Program-made: the position numbers and the translations under genes
Shown here: positions 34,740 through 46,214 of the stretch, in pieces
Layout: each line of letters begins with the position of its first letter
Numbering within the stretch: the stretch's first letter is position 1
Assembly (NCBI GenBank): GCA_021234155.1
Contig: JAJEKV010000315.1
Span: 60,001-124,000, forward strand
Source: Isoetes taiwanensis
Taxonomy: Eukaryota > Streptophyta > Lycopodiopsida > Isoetales > Isoetaceae
Direction: 5' to 3'
Length of the DNA: 64,000 bases
Notes under the pieces: model-generated
The model's input: only the letters and a program-made list of their open reading frames with translations
What the model was told of the DNA's origin: nothing
Databases searched by the model: none

Positions 34740-35835
34740 GGATTGGAAAAAATGGTTTCTTGGCAGCGCCTTCGGCGGCTTGGGCGGCCGTGAGAGGGGG
34801 ACCGCCCCTCTCTCTCAATCCGGCACTGCTGCAGCATAACAGGGATAATTCGTCAAGTTGGGGCTAACAAGGGGTTTTGCCACCGCAAGTGAGTTTCTGG
34901 TTTCTTCCATTGGTGTTTCGTTTGGGAGCATTTTGTGGCGGTTCTTTCCAGGGGTATGCTGCCAAGCCACTAACGTGGTCATTCAACTCCATGCTTCATA
35001 TGGAGCATTACGCTTTTCTCGCTTGATCTGATACCGCCTTTTTATCGCAGATCTGCTTAGATAGATGCAAGATACAACTGTCTTTTATGCAGAAACAAAC
35101 CGAAAGAGCAAATTTTGGCTTAAGGTGGAGTAGAACCTTTGCAATCTTGGTAGGAAAAAGTGTTCTTGAATTTAGCATCATAGTTTAAATTTCCCAGATC
35201 TTTCCAGCAGATGGATTTTCCCTCTCCTCCTGCTCTTTCTTGCTAGCAGAGAGGTATAGATGTTGATTCTTGGAAAAGCAGCAGGAAGTCTTTTCATTTT
35301 CTACAGATTTAATAAAGAATATATGAGACCAATCCGCATTGCCGAAGCTAGGGTTTATCTGGGCAAGAAGACGCTTTTACATCTTGAACCAGACTTTTGG
35401 GGAGAAGTTTGGCGGCTGGGCTTTGTGTCTAGCCCAAGATCGAGGTGATTGCTACAGTCCCAAGTAAAGGCGGCTTTCTTTGAACATTGTATGTAATGTT
35501 CATATTTCTGCAGTTCTTTTTCTATTCACCTCTATTCTTGCAGGAGGTTTTTTATATGCATTCAGGGATTATTTGAATCTTGTGGAAAGGTGGTTCTTGT
35601 CTCCTGTAGTATTCCTTCTAGCTGGGAAGATGGTGATTTTCCCTGTAGTACTAGTTAGATTGAAGAAGAGGTTGAGAGAGGCCTCTGAGTATCAAGATTT
35701 AGATAGGATATTCGATCCGTGTGGGATCTTATGTGCTTAATTTTCTATTTGATCCATGAGGGATCTATATGCTGTAATACTTCCATCTAATGAATAAAAT
35801 ATCCTCTTTCCTTCAAAAAAAAAAAAAAAAAAAAA
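34740..35835 (+). mobile_element. 1.1-kb poly(A) retroelement inserted in MULE copy 1
   Basis: AATTAACTTGGAT at 34727-34739 recurs as ATTAACTTGGAT at 35837-35848, directly behind a run of more than 20 A. The host sequence is uninterrupted in the other MULE copies (39425-39445). This is target-primed insertion. The 5' end is GC-rich (GCGCCTTCGGCGGC, 34765-34778). The last 350 bases define a family with copies at 16895-17285 and 32500-32765. An 86-codon frame at 35480-35740 has two hydrophobic stretches and ends RLKKRLREASEYQDLDRIFD; its downstream half is conserved in all copies. I recognise no known protein. It may be a short complete element or an internally deleted LINE. Confidence 0.8.
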
Positions 35836-36139
35836 AATTAACTTGGATAAGACAAGGGCATCCTTACAAGAAGTAATTGCTCGAGTGATGTTAAGGGCAA
35901 AAAAAGATCCTAACATGCTAGTTGCAACTGATTTTCTCATCACTAGGCTTGAGAGAATGGATGATGTTGGTGGCCCAAAAACCAACAGAACCACCACATC
36001 AACTATCCCTACCTTGGCAATCGAAGAGAAGTGTGGCAATAGTTTGGTAAGGCTCAAGCCTTTGATAGAGATTAGGAAGAGGAAGAACAAGGAAACAAAG
36101 AAGAGTTGGAAGCAAGTTGAGATGGAGGGGTTGTTGTAA
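35836..36139 (+). pseudogene. MULE/SWIM copy 1, C-terminal extension
   Basis: The frame resumes after the insertion with LDKTRASLQEVIARVM and continues to EKCGNSLVRLKPLIEIRKRK and KSWKQVEMEGLL, followed by GTAAGT. The equivalent at 39430-39735 is in one frame with the SWIM region, which shows that this is the protein's C-terminal part. Rich in Lys and Arg near the end. Confidence 0.7.
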
Positions 36140-36249
36140 GTGTTCATTGTCACATTTCGAATACAAACGTTGAACATGATATTAACTTGTAACTTCATTT
36201 TCAATTTCGAGATATGTGAATCTATTGTATCGCACTTGATGAAAATTCT

Positions 36250-37347
36250 AAATTCAGGTGGGCAACAGAATTTCTGCCAAGGACTAAATCCCATCATTTT
36301 GATGAAGACTGCCATTGTTCCTGCTCATGTGGATTGGACCTAGACTCCAAGCGAGTCTCAATTTTCCAAGCAAAGGATGCCTCAAATAGATACAACTATG
36401 CTATGATTGCTTCTTGTCCATGCATGTACTGTGATCTTACTCGAACCACCAAAGGAGCTGACCCTCTTGACATGTATGACAATAATCTCTCAAAACTAAA
36501 TATAATACAATACTTTCAATAAAAAAAAAAAAACAAATGATAAGAGGTATGATTCTTCCTCAACTTTTAATGTGTGCTCTATGTGCATTGAGTTGATTAT
36601 TGGGTATGCTTGTGCAGGTTCTATCTTGTATGCGTGTGCAGGTTCTATACTCATCGTCTTCGATGAGTATTGCAATGATCCACATGTTTTAACCAATTTT
36701 CAAAAGACTAGACCTATAACACAGTGAATGCAAGCCCTAAAGGATTCTTTATGCCAAGATGATCATGACTGGCTTCCTTCTTGCATCATTACAGATGATG
36801 CCGATGCTGAGATTAAGGTCATGAAAAATGTAACTTCTTAAACCCTAAACCATGAACCTTGTTCCATATGTACTAACCTTGTCTATTTGTATAGGTTTTC
36901 CCTAGCATGCCCGTGCAAATTTGCATTTCGCATGTGAGGAGAGCTTGGATTAAGTGTTTGCGTAAGAATGTCAAGAACAAAGTGGCACGAAACGAAATGT
37001 TCAAGGAGCTTGGTAATATTATGTGTAGAACAGAAGGTTTTCTAGGAGACAATGAATATAATGAAGAGTATAGGGAAGCTGTAAAGAAAGAGGCCACTAA
37101 GAAATTAGAAGATCTGGTGAGAAAGTATCCTCATTATCCTAAATTGGCGGCCTACATGAGTAAGGAGTAGACCAAAAACATTTGTCAATGGGTATTGGCT
37201 ACAAGGATGTACCCCCACTCTAAACAAGAGACCAATGCTGCCATAGAGGCATGGCATTATGCCCTGAAAAGGCGCATGGGCATTTCTAAACGTGCACTTC
37301 GAGGAAGGAGGATTCATTGGCTGCTCTACATTCTAGCCAACAACGTG
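36250..37347 (+). pseudogene. MULE/SWIM transposase copy 2, N-terminal and catalytic part
   Basis: Starting after AAATTCAG near 36258, this tandem copy has TDDADAEIKVMKN with an intact donor GT at 36830. The intron is 36830-36894. The next exon reads VFPSMPVQICISHVRRAWIK, KNKVARNEMFKELGNIM, and AAIEAWHYAL-KRRMGISKRALRGRR. It keeps the HVRRAW block lost from copy 1 but has a TAG at 37168 where the other copies have Trp (KEW). It breaks off at CCAACAACGTG (37347), where inverted sequence begins. Confidence 0.75.
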
Positions 37348-39197
37348 CAGTTACAACATGCCCAATTCTTGTCTGCCCCGTTCATAAACTATGGATCTTG
37401 CCCTAGAGTATGTTCACTTTATACTTCTATCTCACCTTCCTCGAAGTTGGTAAATGTGACATGTTCATCAGCAATCTTCCTTGCACCTCGTATGTCGCAC
37501 TCTATTATTTCTTCCTGGGAGGTATTTACCACAAAGCCAGCTTCCTTCATGGGCCTAGAAGACAAGAGAATTATATGAGGGCAAAATAAAAATAAGATAG
37601 AGATTGAAACCATATCTAATGTATGCCATGCATGTCGCCACGTTGTTGGCTAGAATGTAGAGCAGCCAATGAATCCTCCTTCCTCGAAGTGCACGTTTAG
37701 AAATGCCCATGCGCCTTCTCAGGGCACAATGCCATGCCTCTGTGGCAGCGTTGATCTCTTGGTTAGAGTGGGGGTACATCCTTGTAGCCAATAACCATTG
37801 ATAAATGTTTTGGTCCACTCCTTACTCATGTAGGCTGCCAATTTAGGGTAATGAGGATACTTTCTCACCAGGTCTTCTAATTTCTTAGTGGCCTCTTTCT
37901 TTACAGCTTCCCTATACTCTTCACTATATTCATTGTCTCCTAGAAAACCTTCTGTTCTACACATAATATTACCAAGTTCCTTGAACATTTCATTTCGTGC
38001 CACCTTGTTCTTGACATTCTTACGCGAACACTTAATCCAAGCTCTCCTCACATGCGAAATGCAAATTTGCACGGGCACGCTAGGGAAAACCTATACAAAT
38101 AGACAAGGTTAGTACATATGGAACAAGGTTCAAGGTTTAAGGTTTAAGAAGTTACATTTTTCATGACCTTAATCTCAACATCGGCATCTGTAATAATGCA
38201 AGAAGGAAGCCAGTCATGATCATATTGGCATAAAGAATCCTCTAGGGCTTGCATTCACTGTGTTATAGGTCTAGTCTTTTGAGAATTGGTTAAAACATAT
38301 GGACCATTGCAATACTCATCGAAGACGATGAGTGAAAAGATAGAACCTGCACAAGCATACAAGATAGAACCTACACAAGCATACCCGATAATCAATTCAA
38401 TGCACATAGAGCACACATTAAAAGTTGAGGAAGAATCATACCTCTTGTCATTTTTTTTTTTTTTTATTGAAAGTATTGTATTATAGTTAGTTTTGCGAGA
38501 TTATTATCATACATGTCAAGAGGGTCAGCTCATTTGGTGGTTCGAGTAAGATCACAGTACATGCATGGACAAGAAGCAATCATAGCATAGTTGTATCTGT
38601 TTGAGGCATCCTTTGCTTGGCAAATTGAGGCTCGTTTGGTGTCCAGGTCCAATCCACATGAGCAGGAACAATGGCAGTCTTCATCAAAATGATGGGATTT
38701 AGTTCTTGGCAGAAATTCTGCCGCCCACCTGAATTTAGGATTTCCACCAAGTGTGATACAATAGATTCACATATCTTGAAATTGAAAATGAAGTTACAAG
38801 TTAATATCATGTTCAACATATGAATTCAAAACGTGACAATGAACACTTACAACAACCCCTCCATCTCAACTTGCTTCCAACTCTTCTTTGTTTCCTTGTT
38901 CTTCCTCTTCCTAATCTCTATCAAAGGCTTGAGCCTTACCAAACTATTGCCACACTTCTCTTCAATTGCCAAGGTAGGGATACTTGATGTGGTTGTTGTG
39001 TTGGCTTTTGGGCCACCAACATCATCCATTCTCTCAAGCCTAGTGTCGAGTTATCTCATGAGAGAATCAGTTGCAACTAGCATGTTAGGATCTTTTTTTT
39101 GCCCTTGACATCACTCGAGCAATTACTTCTTGTAAGGATGCCCTTGTTTTATCCAAGTTAATTCTTCCCTCCTTTTGGGAGAGAGACTCCTCTCCCA
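37348..39197 (-). pseudogene. MULE/SWIM transposase, inverted duplicate
   Basis: On the minus strand the order is the C-terminal extension of an upstream unit (39155-38847), then N-terminal/catalytic sequence (38720-37655: DDADAEI region, CISHVRRAWIK, AAT-EAWHCAL) and the start of the SWIM region (37613-37350, GFVVNTSQEEI, VTFTNFEEGEIEV). It is the reverse complement of 35840-37347 plus about 300 further bases, so the two form an inverted repeat with arms of about 1.5 kb. KEW is intact here, but frameshifts occur near KEWTK. The first exon after the extension starts GGCGGCAGAATTTC instead of GGGCAACAGAATTTC. Confidence 0.75.
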
Positions 39198-39847
39198 GGA
39201 GCCAAGGGCAACTTGCGTAAACACCAGGTTAAGGTTATGCAAATGCTTGACAACTATAGGGATCAAGATCTCTTACAAGTGCTTGGGTCCCAATATGGGA
39301 CAATTGGTGGAGGCATGGACCACTTGAGGCCATGTGAGGAGATAGTTCATGAGGAGGAAAACCCATGTGAAGATGTGGCTGAGATTATGAGCTTGGGAGA
39401 GGAGTCTCTCTCCCAAAAGGAGGGAAGAATTAACTTGGATAAGACAAGGGCATCCTTACAGAAGTAATTGCTCGAGTGATGTCAAGGGATCCTAACATGC
39501 TAGTTGCAACTGATTCTCTCATGAGACAACTCGACACTAGGCTTGAGAGAATGGATGAAGTTGGTGTCCCAAAAACCAACACAACAACCACAACAAGTAT
39601 CCCTACCTTGGCAATCGAAGAGAAGTGTGGCAATAGTTTGGTAAGGCTCAAGCCTTTGATAGAGATTAGGAAGAGGAAAAACAAGGAAATAAAGAAGAGT
39701 TGGAAGCAAGTTGAGATGGAGGGGTTGTTGTAAGCGTTCATTATCACATTATGAATTCATATGTTGAACATGATATTAACTTGTAAGTTCATTTTCAATT
39801 TCGAGATATGTGAATCTATTGTATCGCACTTGGTGAAAATCCTAAAT
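39198..39847 (+). pseudogene. MULE/SWIM copy 2, SWIM finger end and C-terminal extension
   Basis: It begins exactly where copy 1 reads GAGCCAAGGGCAACTTG (GAKGNL) and continues RKHQVKVMQMLDNYRDQDLL, EEIVHEEENPCEDVAEIMSL, then LDKTRASLQ and, after a one-base loss at 39462, the extension to KSWKQVEMEGLL (39733). Homology to the other copies ends near 39850. This is the downstream remainder of copy 2, cut off from its front by the inverted segment. Confidence 0.75.
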
Positions 39848-39913
39848 TCAGGTTAAGATTTTAGGTCACATTGTAAGGCTAAACACAAATATTCACCAAT
39901 TGCAACCCATTTA

Positions 39914-40190
39914 GTTTAGAAGAGATAATACAATTTCGGACATTCACAACCATTGCACCCATTGGACCATTTACATTAAGGCACGTGGATGTGATCCCCT
40001 AGGTGGTATACCACAATCGGCCAATACATATAATTTAATTAAGAAGAGATAATACAATTTCGGATATTCACAACCATTGCACCCATTGGACTATTGACAA
40101 TAAGGCACGTGGAGCTGATCCCGAAGGGTGGTATACCCTGCCAAAGAAGAGATAATACAATTTTCGGCATTTTATAGACATGTATTTTCT
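39914..40190 (+). repeat. Tandem repeat, 2.3 copies of a unit of about 120 bp
   Basis: AGAAGAGATAATACAATTTC begins units at about 39918, 40040 and 40144. The first two share CACCCATTGGAC, AAGGCACGTGGA, TGATCCC and GGTGGTATACC; the third is cut after about 40 bases. Confidence 0.8.
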
Positions 40191-41129
40191 GGGGGAGGGG
40201 GGATCCCCGAGGCCGGTAGACCATTGAATTCCGTCCATTTAATTTAAACAATGAGTATTCACAGGAACAACAGAGGTTAAACGAATTCGAAAGTTTGAAT
40301 TCCAACCATTTAATCTAAGTTCACTCAAAATACTTGATGGTGAGAACTTGGTGAAAGCTTGAATTCCTACTTGGAGAACTTGGATTTCAGATTGCCTCGA
40401 ATTGTCAAATTGAAGTAAAAAATTTACAGAATTTCAGAATTCACATTTTCATTCATAGAAATTTACAATTAGAAAGGATTTCATAGGCCTTCAAGGACTA
40501 CACTTCAGCAAACGAGTTTGGGGTATGGTTTCACCTTCCACACCCTCTGGTAAATAGAAGATGGATTTGCCTAAAGCCAAACATTCATGTAGTTTCATGA
40601 CCATAGTCTTGAACCTTACCCGCGTGCAATCCACCTCCTCTTTCTTGATCCAGTCACAGTTAATTACCATCTGCAAGGAAACATAAAGAAACATAAACAA
40701 CATAACAAACAAACATTAAATCTAAAGAACAAGCAGTACAACTGCTAATATGATATTTCCATTCATATAGACCTGGAATAATACTTCAGTAGGAAACTTA
40801 GAAAAATTATAGCACTACTAGAGGTGCTTTTCAGTCTGTTACAGCATAATCAAGCATTCACCATATATCCATTTATGATGCTTGAACATTAATGAGGTAC
40901 AACCAAAAGAAAGGGGGTAAACCTTATGTATGCCTAAGATAATTTTGGACAGTCAGCATTTTATGTCAAGGCTAGGCTTTACAGCCATCGCGGCAATCCT
41001 AGGAAAGAGTATTAGTTCACAAAACATTTATAACAACCAGATAGAGTATCTTGGTTATGAAATAAAGAAACCCATCGGTAGAAAGTTTGTGCACTATCAA
41101 TAGCAATCTCAAATGTGCAATATGTAGCA
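40191..41129. other. No recognised gene; one exon-like minus frame
   Basis: Minus frame 40673-40493 follows a CTTGCAG acceptor and reads MVINCDWIKKEEVDCTRVRF, then LHECLALGKSIFYLPEGVEG before a stop. It looks like a terminal exon, but I do not recognise the protein and see no matching upstream exon. Confidence 0.3.
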
Positions 41130-41295
41130 TAATTTGTGTTTTTATACGCTTTTCACAAAGGTTTTCCTAAGATTTCATGGTGTATTCGAATGGATGTACT
41201 AATGCGTACATCTAGACTGCACCATTTCTCAGTCGTTGATTAGCTTTTTTTTTCAATGGTCCAACATCCAAGGGCTCACAACAAAAGCCTTTTTT
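41130..41295 (-). repeat. Dispersed repeat, inverted copy of 19660-19840
   Basis: It carries the palindrome GATGTACTAATGCGTACATC (41193-41212), CGCTTTTCACAAAGG.TTTCCTA.GATTTC and a single diverged unit of the 58-bp minisatellite of 19519-19694 (GGGCTCACAACAAAAGCC). Confidence 0.7.
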
Positions 41296-41429
41296 TATTT
41301 TAGTTGCCATTTTCAGTTTTGCATGCAAGCATCGTGCCATCATGTTTTAGGGTTATTTTAGGGTTAGGAAGAAAGAAGGCAATAATCGAAAGCAATACAA
41401 TCTTTGCGAGGGTTCGAACATCTTTGAGA

Positions 41430-41780
41430 ATCGGAAGCTTGGATGAAGGCCATGAATGTTTCAACTCTATGAGCCATCTTCATGCGTTTGAACCAGCGCC
41501 CGAACATTGTGCTTGTATGGTTGATCTCGCTTGGGCGTGAGGGACAGCCCGGTGAAGCTTCGAAATCTTATTGATACAATGCCTTGTGAACCCGATCGAT
41601 AACGGAGAGCCTTTCTAAGTGCTTGTGCCATCTATGGAGATCTTTGGGTGTTGAAGATGTGCGATGGAAGCAGTTATGAAGGCTGGACCATCCTAACTTG
41701 GCGGCGTATTTGTGGCTTTGTTGGCAAATACATATGTCGCATCTGGCGGGTTGAATGCATATGATTCGGGTTAATCAGGG
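41430..41780 (+). pseudogene. PPR protein fragment, frameshifted
   Basis: In changing + frames it reads GSLDEGHECFNSM, FEPAPEHCACMVDL, EASKLIDTMPCEPD, RAFLSACAIYGDL and YVALLANTYVASGGL. This is the order of the last PPR motifs of a PLS-class protein (EHYACMVDLLGRAG, EAxxLIxxMPxxPD, WxALLxAC, YVLLSNIYA). Such proteins edit or process organellar RNA. No start, and no E+ or DYW domain, is visible; it is a relic. Confidence 0.75.
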
Positions 41781-42478
41781 TAAATGTTAAGAGATCCTTC
41801 TATTTTTCATGTTGGTGAGGGTTTTTTCGTTTCACCCAATTATGTAAAATGTGGGAAAGAAACTTCATTACGAGGAGCCGCATACAAATTCTAAGCCATT
41901 TTCAACTAAATAAGGCCGAGGGGAAAAATCTTCAATACAAGGAATCCGTTAAATATGTTTGATATCCATAGCAAAGGGTGCAGATTGGGAGAATCACCAG
42001 CTTGGATTGTATAGATAAAAAAAAATTTGCCGCCCTTTGAACCTATTGTTTTTGGCAAGCCGCGAGGGAGCGGAATTGTCACGGTTGCCCTCAAACAAGA
42101 CTATCATGTGTAGGCGGATTATTAGCTTTGAGCAATCCACCGCATATGTAATACGATGCGATCTTTGAGTAGAGTGTCCATATCTTTCGTTTTTTGTATA
42201 TGTGAGCTTGCTTTTGAATGCCACGTTCCGCGGTGCAAGAAATTGGTATGTTGATCAATTGATTTCGTTCTATGATCATTTCGATGGCGGGCCGCACCTA
42301 AGCCATGGATGTTGATCATAGGCGAGTATTTGTTGGCGTGAGTATTTGTAGGCGTAAGCATCACCGCCGAAAAGAGAGGAGCTCTTATTAGCTTGAATGT
42401 CTTTGATGATCTTTGCATTTTACAAAGGTGCTTATGCTTTGCATCTATGTTTTTAAGGTCCATCTTAGCGTGTTGTTT
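41781..42478. other. No recognisable gene
   Basis: Overlapping short minus frames (42463-41906) show no domain. This may be decayed flank of the transporter relic. Confidence 0.3.
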
Positions 42479-43021
42479 TTTCCCACGCTCCGGGTACTTG
42501 GAGATGGATGCTTGGTGCTTTGCAGTTTACCTTCTATCTTTGCGGGACTTTTGATGCTCTTTTTGGGAGAATCACCAAGATGGCTTTATAGAAATGTAAT
42601 GTTTTAGAATAGATTCCATGCCCTTAGCATTGTGAATTACAACATCTTTGGTTTTGTTATGTTAATGTTTATGAAGCCATTTGGTTTGTCATATGCTAGA
42701 CTAGTTTTTGCTACTATTAAGATAAGATAAGATAAGATAAGAAATTTTTACGTCAATCTGACAATAAATTGAATCAATACTGAGTTATGTACCATAGTCC
42801 ATCCATGTAGAGCAAAGCTGGATTTGCATCACATAGAACAAACATTATTGTTATCCTTAATAGTGGCGGGCATGAACACTCTTGGAACTATTGTTAGCAT
42901 AGTTCTTATCGAAAGCCGGATGTGGCGGTAAAAGCTTGCCCTCTCAAGCTTAATTGGTGTTGCTCTTTCCTTGATCATTCTAACTGCAGCATTTCATCTA
43001 ACTGCTCAGAACTCCCCCCTT
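42479..43021 (+). pseudogene. Inositol transporter (INT family) fragment, two exons
   Basis: First piece 42484-42595: HAPGTWRWMLGA, then, after a frameshift, LPSIFAGLLMLFLGESPRWL, ending at a GT. This matches the PGTWRWMLG...PESPRWL segment of plant major-facilitator inositol/H+ symporters. Second piece about 42808-43021: AGFASHRTN, a frameshift, LLSLIVAGMNTLGTIVSIVL, a stop, then KLALSSLIGVALSLIILTAA, ending at GTGAGT. Later exons are not seen. At least three inactivating changes. Closest by eye to INT2/INT4-type proteins. Confidence 0.72.
42718..42760 (-). mobile_element. Short (TTATC)n-tailed non-LTR end in the transporter intron
   Basis: GATAA repeats followed by GAAATTTTTACGTC are the exact reverse complement of the 3' end at 15740-15765. 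Only a few dozen bases can be assigned. It sits between the two transporter exon pieces. Confidence 0.55.
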
Positions 43022-45399
43022 GTGAGTAATAGTTTAAGTCGAGAATCTAGATATACATGCCCAGACTACTTGACGTCTACATGGTCCTCATGGAGTTGCA
43101 CAGCTTGCTTGAAAGCTAGTTGTGGAAGAATTTGAGTATACGGAAAGAAATGTAGGTTTAGGTATTCAGTCAAGACAAATTGAGCGCGTTGTTGCAACAA
43201 TGCTATTTTAGAATGATTTCAACACAATTTGAGCGCATTGTTACAATGTTGTCATTTTGGAGCCTATAAATTATGCAATTTAAAATATATAATTTGCAAT
43301 AACACATCAATCATTTTGTACTTTTATTTTATTTTGATTTTTAGCACACCATCCTAACCAAGCGTGCAACCCTCCTTGCAATTCTAAGCTATCCACGTTG
43401 CATCTCCAACTCAGCAAAATTCGACGTGGCATAAGTTGTTGCCGTTGGATCACCATTTTTCTAGATGAACGGCTAACAAAATTACAAATTGGCCAAAAAT
43501 TGAACACGGAGATACGGAGAAGAATGTCTACGTCGGTAAGAGTCTCACCTTGGTGAGAGGCAATGAACATGGTTTTCACATTATTTAGCTTTTCCGTCCA
43601 GCTACGATTTATGGGTTACCATTCTTATATTGTCTACACCTTCTTATTTTGCCATATTCTAATATATAGATCTAGATTCGGATACATGCCTGCAGCTGTA
43701 ACAGGATACTTATCATCTTGCAAGTTTTACGCGCATTCAAAATTTGGTTTCCTTCCATGTTCTTCTTATGCACTGCCGTAGTTTGAGAGTTTTTATGTGT
43801 AGAATCAAAATCAAGCTTCCTTGCTTTGTGCTCTTCGATGGCCATCTCAAAATGAGTTAGGGTTATATCGACACTAAGAATGATATGGCGTGGATTGCGA
43901 AGCTCCATTCTCAGGTGAATCAGAAGAAACTTGGGCCGGAGACTTGAGGCCCTCTATTGCATTAAGCCGCATTAGTTTTCTGCTTCCTTTTGTAAGTTTT
44001 GATTGTGGATATTCGTGATTGATTTTGTCTAATCTCGAAAAATATCTTTTTGTATTTAGGATACCGGAGACCAGAAAATGCAGTCCAAAGACGTGGTAAG
44101 TCCGGTATATTTTTCACATTTTTTCTACCTTTCGTATTCCTAAGCTCATTGCGGAACATGATAGCTAGAAACTTTTATGTCTCAAAGCATCATGTTACAA
44201 GTTTCCCCGTATTGTTCCCATTGCAGCAGCATGAATTAAGCAGGATTTTAGGCCCTACTTTGGGTTCTTCAGACTATGGCTCTGTTGCCTGCATATCTCT
44301 TAGTTGAATTGCAAAGACATAAGTTCATCATGATCCAAGTCACTGACAGGCTTTTTACTGAATGCATAAATGTTTCAGCTGCGTGCATCTGCCCGCCTGT
44401 TATCTTCTTCTAGAACAATTAACATTTCATAATCTGAGCTTATGCTATGGAATAGCTGCAAGTTCATTATGAATGCTGTTTAATTTAACTCTTTAATAGG
44501 TCAAGCAATGTTTTTGTGCGAGAAACACATGCAACAATAGTTGATGAAGGCCTCACTGGTTCAATCAGACTTGTAATGATGGTCTCTAAGCAGACTAGTG
44601 TGCAAATAAAGGAATTTCGCAATTGCTATCTTTTTTGTTAATTTGGACTTGCTCTTTCTTGTCTCGATTGTATTTTCTCTGTTTTTTGTTGTTCCTTTAT
44701 ATTGCTTCCGGATTCCATGCTGCAAGAACTGAAACAGGGCAAGGAGACAAAACATGCACAAAATTTCATACTTCTGAACGGTAGACCTCTAACAGAAATG
44801 TGGTAGATTCCATATGGTGTTTATGCTACATTTAACGAGTCTTGGTCTTGTCATTGATAGTATATGATTTTTTGGAATTTGTATATTTAAGCCACAGCAA
44901 TAAGATCTGTTTTCCTAGTTTTTCGTGCTTTGCTTCAAGCTCCTTTCGACTTCCCAGTCTTTGCTATGATCCATTGATGCTGCATGTTTAATAGCCTTTC
45001 CCCCTTTTTGAGAACAATATATTGGATGTCTTTTGTTGATCAATTCAAACTTGCAAATTCCTTGAAGAACCTATGGTCGAATTTGCCACAAGAGCATCGT
45101 CAAGTGTCAATTTCTTGTACCGCATCGGAAGCATCATGTTTCTTGATAAGCGAAGTTAGAGTAAGTGTATTTCTTCTCAAACTCGTATTGCAGCCAGATG
45201 TGCTTTAGCAAATAAAGATTCTTTTGCCGTAAATGTTTCTGAATAATATAAGTTGTGTTTTTATAATGCTTTAAATACTTTAAGTGATTTACCGATGCTT
45301 TTCGGTTGGCTTGGTAACTAAGAAGTTTGTTTCGTTTTTGTGTTGTTGATAATGCATGTACGGAAACACGATGTGTTGTAACACTTGGCGAATAGGAGG
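43022..45399. other. No recognisable gene
   Basis: Several exon-like pieces follow AG acceptors (44227 reads QHELSRILGPTLGSSDYGSV, then a stop), but no domain is seen and consecutive pieces do not form a protein I know. Confidence 0.3.
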
Positions 45400-45757
45400 T
45401 ATCTGTAGCAAAGATCAAGAACGTTTTCAATCATGCACTGGCCCTCATGGCAATCACTCACATTCGAAACATGGGCTTAACTATGCCGAGGTCCTTTGAT
45501 AGGCTAGGCTAGATTCAGGACTTCTACCTTTTTTCAAATGCTCACGGACTTCGGGATCGGTGGTTATGCCCCTCCACCTAATGGGGAATGACCATTAGAC
45601 TCAAGATGCTACAAGAATCCACGCTACTACTACCCTCAAGACAAACAAAGGGTCCTGACCCAATATTGGAGCTTTAGCTCATGCCCGTTCAGGGGCACTT
45701 TCTTTGTAATTTCTTTATTTAATTAAATTTCAAGTTCTAGCTCAAAAAAAAAAGAAA
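45400..45757 (+). mobile_element. 5'-truncated LINE-like 3' end with A-tail
   Basis: The stretch ends CTTTGTAATTTCTTTATTTAATT..TTCAAGTTCTAGCTC plus an A run (45742-45757), the style of plant L1 3' ends. No coding domain remains and the 5' limit is not defined. Confidence 0.4.
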
Positions 45758-46214
45758 AGAAATTAATAATAGCATGTAGTATCCTCGCATTGAAAACGCA
45801 GGGGATAAAGAAGTATCTCAAGATCTAATAAGTTTCCATATTTGCCATATATGTCAACAAGTGTATTACTGATAGTTAATATATTTGATATCTGTACAGA
45901 TTGTAACACGGCCATGTGGATTTGTTTCCCAAGCTCGAGCACTAGAACATCCCAAGCAAGGACACTAACAAACGTGGAGATATCAGGATCTATGTATTCC
46001 TCTTACATTGTTCCTCTTTCATTTTCTGGAAAAGATTAAATGATTCTTTAGAGTCTCCTTGTCATGAATACGTTGCAATCATTGTATTCCACACAATAGT
46101 ATCTCTTGCATGCATTGCATCAAAAACATTGTGTGCCTGTGGATGCTTCCTGTGATTTTGCATAAATGTCCAAAGAAACATACTACCTACAATACTAGCC
46201 TACAATAAACATCA

